12,277 nt of DNA from Lentisphaeria bacterium. GTDB lineage: Bacteria; Verrucomicrobiota; Lentisphaeria; Victivallales; UBA1829. Shown here piece by piece: positions 6,607 to 12,277 of the stretch (the stretch's first letter is position 1; the number at the start of each line of letters is the position of its first letter). The position numbers were made by a program, and so were the translations under genes. Below the pieces are notes generated by a model. It was not told the origin of the DNA. It saw nothing but the letters and a program-made list of their open reading frames with translations, and did no database searches. The DNA lies in assembly GCA_017540385.1 (NCBI GenBank), contig JAFYBD010000188.1, positions 1 through 12,277 on the forward strand, given 5' to 3'.

Positions 6607-7370
6607 GATGCGGCTCCCGGACGGAGGCGTTTCCCGCGCGCGGTTTTCGCGGTCGCGGCAGGTTTCTTCTTCGCCGACGACGAGGACTTGCGAGGGGAAG
6701 CCTTGGCGGTCTTTGCCCCGGCTTTCGGTTTTGCTTTTGCCGTGCCGGATTTGGCCTGACGGCAGAGACCGGCGAGTTCGCAGCTGGGACACCCCGGACG
6801 GTTCGCCGGGCAGCGCGTCCTGCCGTGAACGATGAGCAGATGGGAGAACTGCGCCCAGGTCTCCGGCGGAGTCACGGCGCAGATCTCGGCTTCGATGACG
6901 TCCGGCACGTCCGAATCGGAGAGCCCGATCAGCTGTGCCAGCCGCCGCACATGGGTGTCGACGGGGAATCCGGGCTGTCCCAGAGCGTCCCCGAGCACCA
7001 CGTTCGCGGTCTTGCGTCCCACGCCGGGGAGCCGGAGCAGGCCCTCCATCGTGCCGGGGAGTTCGCCGTGGAACTGTTCCACGATCGCCTTCGACGCCGC
7101 GATGATGTGCGTGGCTTTCGCGTGGTAGAACCCGCAGGTGAAGATCGCCTGTTCGAGTTCGTCCTGCGAGCACGCCGCGAACGCAGCCGCGTCCGGCCAC
7201 CGCCGGAAGAGGTCGCGGGTGACCATGTTCACGCGTTTGTCCGTGCACTGCGCCGACAGGATCGTCGCGACGAGCAGCTGAAACGGCGTCATGTGCTCCA
7301 GAAAGCATTTCTGGGGGCCGTAGACGGACAGCAGTTTGTCGTAGACTTGTTTTGCCAGCGCGGTTTTCAT
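6603..7370 (-). CDS. nth: Endonuclease III with extra basic C-terminal tail
   Basis: A base-excision repair DNA glycosylase/AP lyase that removes oxidised pyrimidines. The helix-hairpin-helix LPGVGRKTANVV (114-125) contains catalytic Lys120, and VDTH gives Asp138; both numbers match E. coli Nth. The [4Fe-4S] ligands Cys187, Cys194, Cys197 and Cys203 have the C-x6-C-x2-C-x5-C spacing. The matching numbers confirm the ATG at 7370, although no Shine-Dalgarno sequence precedes it. Residues 204-255 are an added tail of about 52 residues, rich in Lys, Ala, Ser and Pro, not found in the roughly 211-residue E. coli enzyme. It probably adds non-specific DNA affinity. First gene of the nth - DUF374 - cinA operon; its stop overlaps the next start as ATGA. 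Confidence 0.96.
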   Translation of the reverse strand: MKTALAKQVYDKLLSVYGPQKCFLEHMTPFQLLVATILSAQCTDKRVNMVTRDLFRRWPDAAAFAACSQDELEQAIFTCGFYHAKATHIIAASKAIVEQFHGELPGTMEGLLRLPGVGRKTANVVLGDALGQPGFPVDTHVRRLAQLIGLSDSDVPDVIEAEICAVTPPETWAQFSHLLIVHGRTRCPANRPGCPSCELAGLCRQAKSGTAKAKPKAGAKTAKASPRKSSSSAKKKPAATAKTARGKRLRPGAAS

Positions 7371-7441
7371 GGTGTAAGGGAGGAGGAGGCGGCCCGTTGC
7401 GCGCGGGCAGTCCGATGGGGAAAATAAGGTTTCAGGCTAGA

Positions 7442-7470
7442 AATGTAGCGTCAACCGGGGCAGTTTTCAA
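7442..7470 (-). promoter_or_regulatory. nth: Candidate promoter of the nth operon
   Basis: On the minus strand, -35 TTGAAA (7465-7470), a 17-bp spacer and -10 TACATT (7442-7447). The T8/T8 tract lies about 13 bp upstream of the -35 box. Confidence 0.5.
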
Positions 7471-7510
7471 GCGGGCGGACTGTTTTTTTTGTTTTTTTTC
7501 GCCTTTTGAA

Positions 7511-7538
7511 TTGATTTTCGCAAAATATGCCTTATGTT
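7511..7538 (+). promoter_or_regulatory. recN: Candidate promoter of recN
   Basis: -35 TTGATT (7511-7516), a 16-bp spacer and -10 TATGTT (7533-7538). An overlapping TTGAAT at 7506-7511 is an alternative -35 box. The match is moderate and the leader would be about 65 bases. Confidence 0.35.
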
Positions 7539-7608
7539 TTTTGGGAAAAAACGTCAATCGCGGCGGTGCACGGTCGCGCCGATCCGCTGTCCCCGGGAAC
7601 CCCTCGTC

Positions 7609-9288
7609 ATGCTCAACTGGCTGTCCGTACAGAACCTCGCAATCGTGGAAGAGGCCGAAATCGAATTCGGCCCGTCGTTCAATGTCATCACCGGCGAGAC
7701 CGGCGCGGGCAAATCCGTCATCATGGGCGCGCTCGGGCTGCTGCTGGGCAACCGCGCCGACAAATCCGCCATCCGGACCGGAGCCGACCACTGCGAAATC
7801 TCCGCCGGATTCACGCTCCCGCCGGATTCGCTCCCGAAACTGCGCGCGTTCCTCGCGGACAACGCGCTGATCTCGGAGGACGAGCCCGATAGCGTGCTGG
7901 TGCGGCGCGTGATCGCGCATAATTCGTCGCGCAACTTCGTGAACGGTTCGGCGGTCAATCTGAACGTCCTGCGGGCGATCGCATCCGCGATGGTCGACGT
8001 TCATGCGGCCAATGAGAACGCCGCGATCCTCGACCCGGGGAACCAGCTGGACGTGCTGGACCGGTTCGCCGGATTGCAGAAGGAGCTGAGCCTCGTCCGT
8101 GCCCGCTGGGACGCCCTGACCGACGCACGGCGCGAGAAGGCGGAGTTCGATTCGTCCCTGCCGTCCCCCGAGGAAGCCGCGCGGCTCCGTCGCGACTGCG
8201 AGGAGATCGAACGCGCGGACGTTCACGCCGGGGAGGACGACGAGCTGACCTCGCGCCACGACCTGGCCGCGAATTCCCGCACCGTGATCGAGCTGGCCTC
8301 GCAGGTCTGCGGCGGACTCACCGACGGCGAAGACAGCATCGTCCAGCGCTTCGCCGACTGCAGGCGGGTCCTCCGCGGTCTGGAGCGCATCGAACCTGTC
8401 CGGGCGGAGGAGTTTCTGAACGCCCTCGACCGCGCGAAGGAATCCGTCGACGAGCTGTCGTCCGACCTCGCGTCGTTCGCGTCCGAGGTCGACGTCGACG
8501 AACAGGAATTTCAGGAGATGGAGGAGCGCATGCGGCTGCTCCAGACCCTCAAACGGCGTTACGGCCCCACGCTCGACGACGTGCTGGCGCACCTTGAACG
8601 CGTCCGCGACCGCGTGTCGGCGTTCGACGACGCCGAGCTCCGCCGCGAAGAACTCGCGAAGAAGGAGGCCGCCGCGCATGCCGATTACCTGAAGGCCGCG
8701 GAGACCCTGCGCGAAAAACGCCGTGCAGCGGCCGGCAAACTCGAGGACGCGCTCTCGAAGGAGACGCGCAAGCTCGGGTTCCTGAAAGCGTCGTACAAGC
8801 TGGAATTCGGCGAAGCGAAAGAGGGCCCGCTCGGGCTCGACTCCGTCACGTTCCTCTTCTCCGCGAACCCCGGCGTGCCGATGATCCCGCTCCGCGACGT
8901 GGCGAGCAGCGGCGAAGTCGCGCGCGTGATGCTGGCCGTGAAGACCGTGCTGGCGACCGTCGACGAGATCCCGATTCTCGTATTCGACGAGATCGACGCG
9001 AACATCGGCGGCGAGACCGCCTGCCGCGTGGGCGAGGAGCTCGCCCTGCTGGGGCGTTACAAGCAGATCATCTCCATCTCCCACCTCGCCCAGGTCGCAG
9101 TCTGCGCAGACGAGCATTTCCGTGTGGCCAAACGCGTCTCCGGCGGCCGCACGCTCTCCGGCATCCGGAAGCTCGACGAGCGCGCCCGCGTGGAGGAGAT
9201 CGCCCGGATGCTCGGCGGGGGCGAATCCGCCTCGGCCCATGCAGCCGATATGCTCAAACAGGCCAGACGCCCCCGGAAAAAGTCCTGA
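7609..9288 (+). CDS. recN: DNA repair protein RecN (SMC-like ATPase)
   Basis: A 559-residue SMC-like protein acting in double-strand break repair; the E. coli protein has 553. The start MLNWLSVQNL is set by the conserved RecN N-terminus; the frame is open upstream to 7534, but those 25 residues do not look like RecN. Walker A GETGAGKS is at 29-36, a coiled-coil arm spans roughly 155-385, Walker B ILVFDEID is at 456-463 and the switch region SHLAQV holds His492. Two motifs are unusual: the conserved HGQHxHQ-type element is VHAANENA (131-138), and the ABC signature normally SGGE is SSGEV (433-437). The fold is clear, so I still call it RecN rather than a paralogue. It overlaps the next gene by one base (TGATG), so the two are co-transcribed. 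The C-terminus ends in a basic QARRPRKKS. Confidence 0.93.
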   Translation: MLNWLSVQNLAIVEEAEIEFGPSFNVITGETGAGKSVIMGALGLLLGNRADKSAIRTGADHCEISAGFTLPPDSLPKLRAFLADNALISEDEPDSVLVRRVIAHNSSRNFVNGSAVNLNVLRAIASAMVDVHAANENAAILDPGNQLDVLDRFAGLQKELSLVRARWDALTDARREKAEFDSSLPSPEEAARLRRDCEEIERADVHAGEDDELTSRHDLAANSRTVIELASQVCGGLTDGEDSIVQRFADCRRVLRGLERIEPVRAEEFLNALDRAKESVDELSSDLASFASEVDVDEQEFQEMEERMRLLQTLKRRYGPTLDDVLAHLERVRDRVSAFDDAELRREELAKKEAAAHADYLKAAETLREKRRAAAGKLEDALSKETRKLGFLKASYKLEFGEAKEGPLGLDSVTFLFSANPGVPMIPLRDVASSGEVARVMLAVKTVLATVDEIPILVFDEIDANIGGETACRVGEELALLGRYKQIISISHLAQVAVCADEHFRVAKRVSGGRTLSGIRKLDERARVEEIARMLGGGESASAHAADMLKQARRPRKKS

Positions 9289-9800
9289 TGAAAACGCAAT
9301 TCCTGCCCCTCGAGACCCCCGAAAGCCTCCAGCTCGTCCGCGACGTGGCCGAAGAGGTGTGGCCGAAGACGTTCGCGCCCATCCTGCCCCCGGAGCAGAT
9401 CCCCTACATGATGCGCATGATGTACGCGCCGGAAGTCATGGAACGAGAGCTCGCGGAGGGGTATCGATTCACGGCTCTGCTGGTCGACGGCGCGCCCTCG
9501 GGCTACGTCTCCTGGTCGGCGTATCCGCCGGGCGGCGGTTCCGACACGGCCAAACTGCACAAGGTGTATCTGCTGACGACCTGCCACGGACGCGGATTCG
9601 GGCGCATGATGCTGGACTACGTGACCGACGTGTGCCGTCAGGCCGGGTTCAAACGCCTCCGCCTGAACGTGAACAAGCACAACGAACGCGCGATCGGCGT
9701 GTACCGGAAGAACGGTTTCGAGGTCGTGGAGTCGGTGAAGAACGACATCGGGGGCGGGTTCTTCATGGACGACTACGTGATGGAGAAACGCCTCGACTGA
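9288..9800 (+). CDS. GNAT family N-acetyltransferase
   Basis: A 170-residue single-domain Gcn5-related acetyltransferase that moves an acetyl group from acetyl-CoA to an amine. The acetyl-CoA motif A is at 89-105: AKLHKVYLLTTCHGRGFG, with Gly103 and Gly105 in the QxxGxG position and His100 in place of the usual Gln/Arg. The motif-B region NVNKHNERAIGVYRKNGF (127-144) and the ending DDYVMEKRL are typical of RimI-like members. The ATG overlaps the recN stop by one base, and GGAAAAAG upstream supplies a ribosome-binding site. Co-expression with recN is expected, but the substrate cannot be inferred; a link to DNA repair is not supported by sequence. Confidence 0.88.
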   Translation: MKTQFLPLETPESLQLVRDVAEEVWPKTFAPILPPEQIPYMMRMMYAPEVMERELAEGYRFTALLVDGAPSGYVSWSAYPPGGGSDTAKLHKVYLLTTCHGRGFGRMMLDYVTDVCRQAGFKRLRLNVNKHNERAIGVYRKNGFEVVESVKNDIGGGFFMDDYVMEKRLD

Positions 9801-9862
9801 GGTCGTTTCCGCAGACATTTGTTCGCTGTTTCCTCCCCCGTTTTCCCCCCTGAAAACAGGAG

Positions 9863-10960
9863 TCAGCGCGACTTGCGCTTCGAGGCAGGTCTGGCCGGAG
9901 GATTCGCGGGCGGTTTTTCTCCGGATTGCACGGTCGGCCTGCGCTGGGTGGATTCGCGGACGATGAGACTGGTCGGGATCACGCGTTCGACGGCGGGGAG
10001 CTTCATGGTCGGATTGTTCATCCGCGTGAGGAGGAGTTCCGCCGCGGCCGTCGCGAGGGCGTTTTCGTCCTGATGCACGCTGGTGATCGGGACGCGGACG
10101 ATGCCGCTCTCGAAGCCCCCGCCGAAGCCCACGAGCATGATGTCCTCGGGGATGCGGATGCCGCGGTTCAGGAGTTCGAGCTCGGTGCCGACCGCGAGCA
10201 TGTCGTTGAAGCAGAAGATGGCCTCGACCGGGTCCTTGCGCTCCATCAGCTGCGCCACGGCGCTCTGCCCGGCGATCATGTCGTTTCCGGTGCGGAACAT
10301 CCAGTCGCCGCGCACCTCGATCCCGGCTTCGCGGAGCCCGGCGAGATAGCCCGAACGGCGTTCCTGCGTGACGTAGGAGTCCAGACGCGCCCCGAAATAC
10401 GCGATCTTCCTGAGTCCCATGCCGGTCAGGTGACGCATGGCCGCGAGCGCGCCGTGGCGGTCGTCCACGACCACGGAGTCGGTGTTGATGCCGGGGATCT
10501 TCCGGTCGATGAAGACGAGCGGGCAGTTCTGCTTCATGATGAGTTCGGCGGCGCGGCGTCCCTCGTCGTACACCACCGGGGCCCAGATGATGCCGTCGAC
10601 CTGGCGTTCGAGCAGGGCGGAGATGTCGTGGAACTCCTTGATGGGGTTGTTGAAGCTGCACGCGAGGAGGATGCGGTAGCCGTGGGTGAAGAGCGTGGAC
10701 TCGATCTGCTGGAGGATCGAGGTGAAGAACGAGTTGCCGAAGTGCGGGATGACCACGCCGACGGTCATGGTGTTTTTCTGCTGCCCCAGCTCGTAGGACA
10801 GGCGGTTCGGCACATAGCCGAGTTCCTCTGCGAGCTGGGTGATCCGCGTGCGGAGGTCGCCGCTGACGCCCGCGCCCCCCCGGAGAGCGCGCGATACGCT
10901 CATCATGGAGACGTTTGCGGCGTTGGCGATGTCGCGGAGCGTGGTCTTGTGTTTTTTCAT
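9863..10960 (-). CDS. LacI-family transcriptional regulator
   Basis: A 365-residue dimeric DNA-binding repressor. The helix-turn-helix is at about 7-28 (TLRDIANAANVSMMSVSRAL) and the hinge region is at about 51-60 (PNRLSYELGQ, with SYEL replacing the common AR-type hinge). A periplasmic-binding-protein-like effector domain spans 66-335. IFCFNDMLAVG (248-258) is the family ND..A motif. VGFGGGFESGI (277-287) replaces the usual GFDD, losing an acidic residue. The last 30 residues are an added proline-rich, basic tail. The gene is monocistronic, convergent with the GNAT gene, and its promoter overlaps an inverted repeat, which suggests autoregulation. The ligand is probably a sugar by family; the target genes are unknown but could include the GH2 or ABC ATPase genes in this window. 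Confidence 0.93.
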   Translation of the reverse strand: MKKHKTTLRDIANAANVSMMSVSRALRGGAGVSGDLRTRITQLAEELGYVPNRLSYELGQQKNTMTVGVVIPHFGNSFFTSILQQIESTLFTHGYRILLACSFNNPIKEFHDISALLERQVDGIIWAPVVYDEGRRAAELIMKQNCPLVFIDRKIPGINTDSVVVDDRHGALAAMRHLTGMGLRKIAYFGARLDSYVTQERRSGYLAGLREAGIEVRGDWMFRTGNDMIAGQSAVAQLMERKDPVEAIFCFNDMLAVGTELELLNRGIRIPEDIMLVGFGGGFESGIVRVPITSVHQDENALATAAAELLLTRMNNPTMKLPAVERVIPTSLIVRESTQRRPTVQSGEKPPANPPARPASKRKSR

Positions 10961-11004
10961 GGTCGGAGGTGCCCTTCTGCGTTAGCGTTTCGTTTGTTTA
11001 GCGT

Positions 11005-11028
11005 GCGTTACAACGTATACTTTAACGC
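11005..11028. promoter_or_regulatory. Candidate LacI-type operator over the regulator's -10 box
   Basis: Inverted repeat GCGTTA (11005-11010) - 12 bp - TAACGC (11023-11028), overlapping the -10 hexamer of the regulator gene. Related half-sites CGTTA/TAACG recur at 10980-10984 and 11034-11038. Binding here would block the promoter. Operator function is inference. Confidence 0.45.
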
Positions 11029-11046
11029 GATAATAACGAAAGTCAA
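11019..11046 (-). promoter_or_regulatory. Candidate promoter of the LacI-family gene
   Basis: On the minus strand, -35 TTGACT (11041-11046), a 16-bp spacer and -10 TAAAGT (11019-11024). It gives a leader of about 50 bases. Confidence 0.55.
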
Positions 11047-11057
11047 GCGCGTTTTTG

Positions 11058-11074
11058 AAAAGTTACTAACTTTT
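11058..11074. promoter_or_regulatory. 17-bp perfect palindrome upstream of the LacI-family gene
   Basis: AAAAGTTA-C-TAACTTTT has perfect 8-bp arms around one base. It lies 12 bp upstream of the -35 box of the regulator and about 100 bp upstream of the promoter of the divergent repeat protein. It is a good shape for a regulator site, but the protein that binds it is unknown. Confidence 0.45.
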
Positions 11075-11170
11075 TTCGGGTCGTCAGCCCGGAACGGCGC
11101 TTTTTCGTCCGCGTGAATCATGTCTTTTGTATCGCATGAGATTAACATTGCAATTATTTGTCGTTATCAT

Positions 11171-11199
11171 TTGCATTTCCCGCGCCTGCGGTGTATAGT
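11171..11199 (+). promoter_or_regulatory. Promoter of the right AIDA-repeat gene
   Basis: -35 TTGCAT (11171-11176), a 17-bp spacer and -10 TATAGT (11194-11199). Start of transcription would be near 11206, about 48 bases before the ATG. GAGG at 11242-11245, 8 bases before the ATG, is the ribosome-binding site. Confidence 0.7.
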
Positions 11200-11253
11200 A
11201 TAGAAACAAATGCTTTCTAAACCGGCTTATGATTATAAAGTGAGGCGGGCCAC

Positions 11254-12277
11254 ATGGCGAATCCCATCAAAAGCGGCGTTACGAGCGACGGCATCGTATT
11301 GACCAGCGACGACATCACGATCGAATCCGGCGGCACGGTAACACGCGTTACCGCGAACAACGGCGGCCGGGTGTTTCTCTTCGGTTACTCCGACAGCGCC
11401 ACGTTAAACAACGGCGGACAGATGTCGATCTATTCCGGCGGGACGGCTGAGCACACCACGGTCAACAGCGGCGTGTACATGTACGCCGGCAACGGAGGCC
11501 TGGCGCGTCAGACCCGGATCGCAGGGGGCAATCTGTACTTGCTGGAATTCGGTCTGGCGTCCGATACGACGATCGGCTCCGGCGGCGCGATGAACGTGCT
11601 GAGCGGAGCTTCCGCCGCAGGCGTCACCGTGGAGAACGGCGGCGCGGCGGTCTTTTATGAGGGCGGCAAGGCGGCGCTGGTCGTGGAGAACGGCGGCGCG
11701 GTCTATGTTTCCGCTGGCGCCGAGGTCATTTTTGCCTCGCATACGATCGACGGGCTCTCGCTCCGCGCGGGTTCCGCCACGCTTCATTCCGGCACGACCG
11801 CGTGGAACGCATCGATCACGGGCGAGGGGAATCTTCATGTCTTCGCGGGCGGACTTTTCCTGTCCGGCACGGTCGGGAACTGCACTGGCGGCGGCATCAG
11901 CATCTCCAGCGGCGGCGTGGCGTCCGCCCTGACGGTTTCGGCCGGAGGCGTCGTGTACGTGATGGACGGCGCATCCGTGGCCGGTCTGACCGTTCAGGCC
12001 GGCGGTTCGCTCTCCATCCTGACGGGAGCCACGGTGACCGGGCTGCTGGACAACGGCGGGAACGTCTATATTCAGGACGGCACGAGCGTCTCCTACGCCG
12101 CGAACATCATCGCCGACATGGTCCTGAGTTCCGGCTATTACACCGTCCGGTCCGGCACGACCCTCACAAACCCGGTCGTCACGAAGGACGGCAACCCGAG
12201 CGTCCACGAGGGCGGCCTCTTCCTGTCCGGTTCGGTCGGCGGCTGCACCCCGGCGGGCGGACTCTGCATCAACTTCG
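11254..12277 (+). CDS. Partial AIDA-repeat protein (5' end; runs off right edge)
   Basis: The first 341 residues of a long repeat protein. From residue 24 on it is nearly all AIDA-type units of about 18 residues, such as SGGTAEHTTVNSGVYMYAGN and VENGGAAVFYEGGKAAL, rich in Gly, Ser, Thr, Ala and Val. This pattern predicts a right-handed beta-helix passenger as in AIDA-I adhesins. The ATG is secure: the frame has a TAA at 11236-11238, no other start codon lies between, and promoter and ribosome-binding site fit. The N-terminus MANPIKSGVTSDGIVL has no signal peptide, so the export route is unknown. GGLFLSG[TS]VG followed by a Cys-Thr pair recurs 121 residues apart, and a 19-bp stretch repeats at 11629 and 11683. 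Adhesion or surface display is inference from the repeat family; the C-terminal part is outside the window. Confidence 0.82.
   Translation, partial: MANPIKSGVTSDGIVLTSDDITIESGGTVTRVTANNGGRVFLFGYSDSATLNNGGQMSIYSGGTAEHTTVNSGVYMYAGNGGLARQTRIAGGNLYLLEFGLASDTTIGSGGAMNVLSGASAAGVTVENGGAAVFYEGGKAALVVENGGAVYVSAGAEVIFASHTIDGLSLRAGSATLHSGTTAWNASITGEGNLHVFAGGLFLSGTVGNCTGGGISISSGGVASALTVSAGGVVYVMDGASVAGLTVQAGGSLSILTGATVTGLLDNGGNVYIQDGTSVSYAANIIADMVLSSGYYTVRSGTTLTNPVVTKDGNPSVHEGGLFLSGSVGGCTPAGGLCINF

Larger units (their letters stand above)
7371..7608. other. nth/recN divergent intergenic region
   Basis: 238 bp with a promoter candidate for each gene. Between them lie two T8 runs (7483-7490 and 7492-7499) broken by one G. 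No E. coli-type LexA box (CTGT-N8-ACAG) or B. subtilis-type box (GAAC-N4-GTTC) was seen, although recN is commonly SOS-controlled. Neither gene has a clear Shine-Dalgarno sequence. Confidence 0.5.

Noticed and set aside
6607..7308. N-terminal extension of the DUF374 acyltransferase over nth
   Set aside because: The extension is an Arg/Gly/Pro-rich out-of-frame reading of nth. The ATG at 6606 has an ATGA overlap and a ribosome-binding site.
5926..7370. New defence or mobile system formed by nth, DUF374 and cinA
   Set aside because: All three are ordinary housekeeping families in a compact operon; nothing in the sequence suggests transfer or a defence role.
7371..7608. SOS box for recN
   Set aside because: I looked for CTGT-N8-ACAG and GAAC-N4-GTTC type sites and found none; lineage-specific LexA sites cannot be excluded.
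7432..9240. 602-codon open frame opposite recN
   Set aside because: Same GC-bias effect; the plus-strand protein is clearly RecN.
9801..9862. Bidirectional terminator between the GNAT and LacI-family genes
   Set aside because: Only a 4-bp stem (CCTG-AAAA-CAGG) was found, too weak to call.
11629..12277. CRISPR or tandem DNA repeat array at the right edge
   Set aside because: The periodicity comes from coding repeats of about 18 residues with diverged DNA; there are no constant repeats with unique spacers.

Overview
The window looks like chromosomal DNA from a GC-rich Gram-negative bacterium of the PVC group, most likely a Lentisphaerae/Victivallis-like gut bacterium. This is inferred from AIDA/Pmp-type Gly-Gly repeat proteins at both edges, an exported GH2 glycosidase, an orphan MalK-type ATPase and the housekeeping genes. 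No 16S gene is present, so the taxonomic placement is not proven.

Layout, left to right. Positions 1-368 (-) hold the 5' part of a repeat surface-type protein running off the left edge. Positions 369-851 are a divergent promoter region. Positions 852-3044 (+) encode an exported GH2 beta-galactosidase-like enzyme, followed by two tandem hairpins and a G-quadruplex-like run. Positions 3290-4396 (-) encode a MalK/UgpC/MsmK-type sugar ABC transporter ATPase, with a textbook terminator and promoter. Positions 4661-7370 (-) are a tight operon nth - DUF374 acyltransferase - cinA, with ATGA overlaps at both junctions. Positions 7609-9800 (+) are recN followed by a GNAT acetyltransferase, read divergently from nth. 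Positions 9863-10960 (-) encode a LacI-family regulator convergent with the GNAT gene, with candidate operators over its own promoter. Positions 11254-12277 (+) hold the 5' part of a second AIDA-repeat protein running off the right edge.

How they fit together: the GH2 enzyme, the sugar-transport ATPase and the LacI regulator are a plausible carbohydrate-use set (hydrolysis outside the cytoplasm, energised uptake, repression), but each is a separate transcription unit and no permease or binding protein is in view. nth and recN are DNA-repair genes sharing one intergenic region. The two edge genes point outward, start at well-defined ATG codons and lack any visible Sec signal peptide, which is the least explained feature here. 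I see no RNA genes, CRISPR array, insertion sequence or prophage gene. Nothing here amounts to a clear new defence or mobile system; the most unusual points are the leaderless repeat proteins, a RecN with altered ATPase motifs and an Nth with a lysine/alanine-rich tail.
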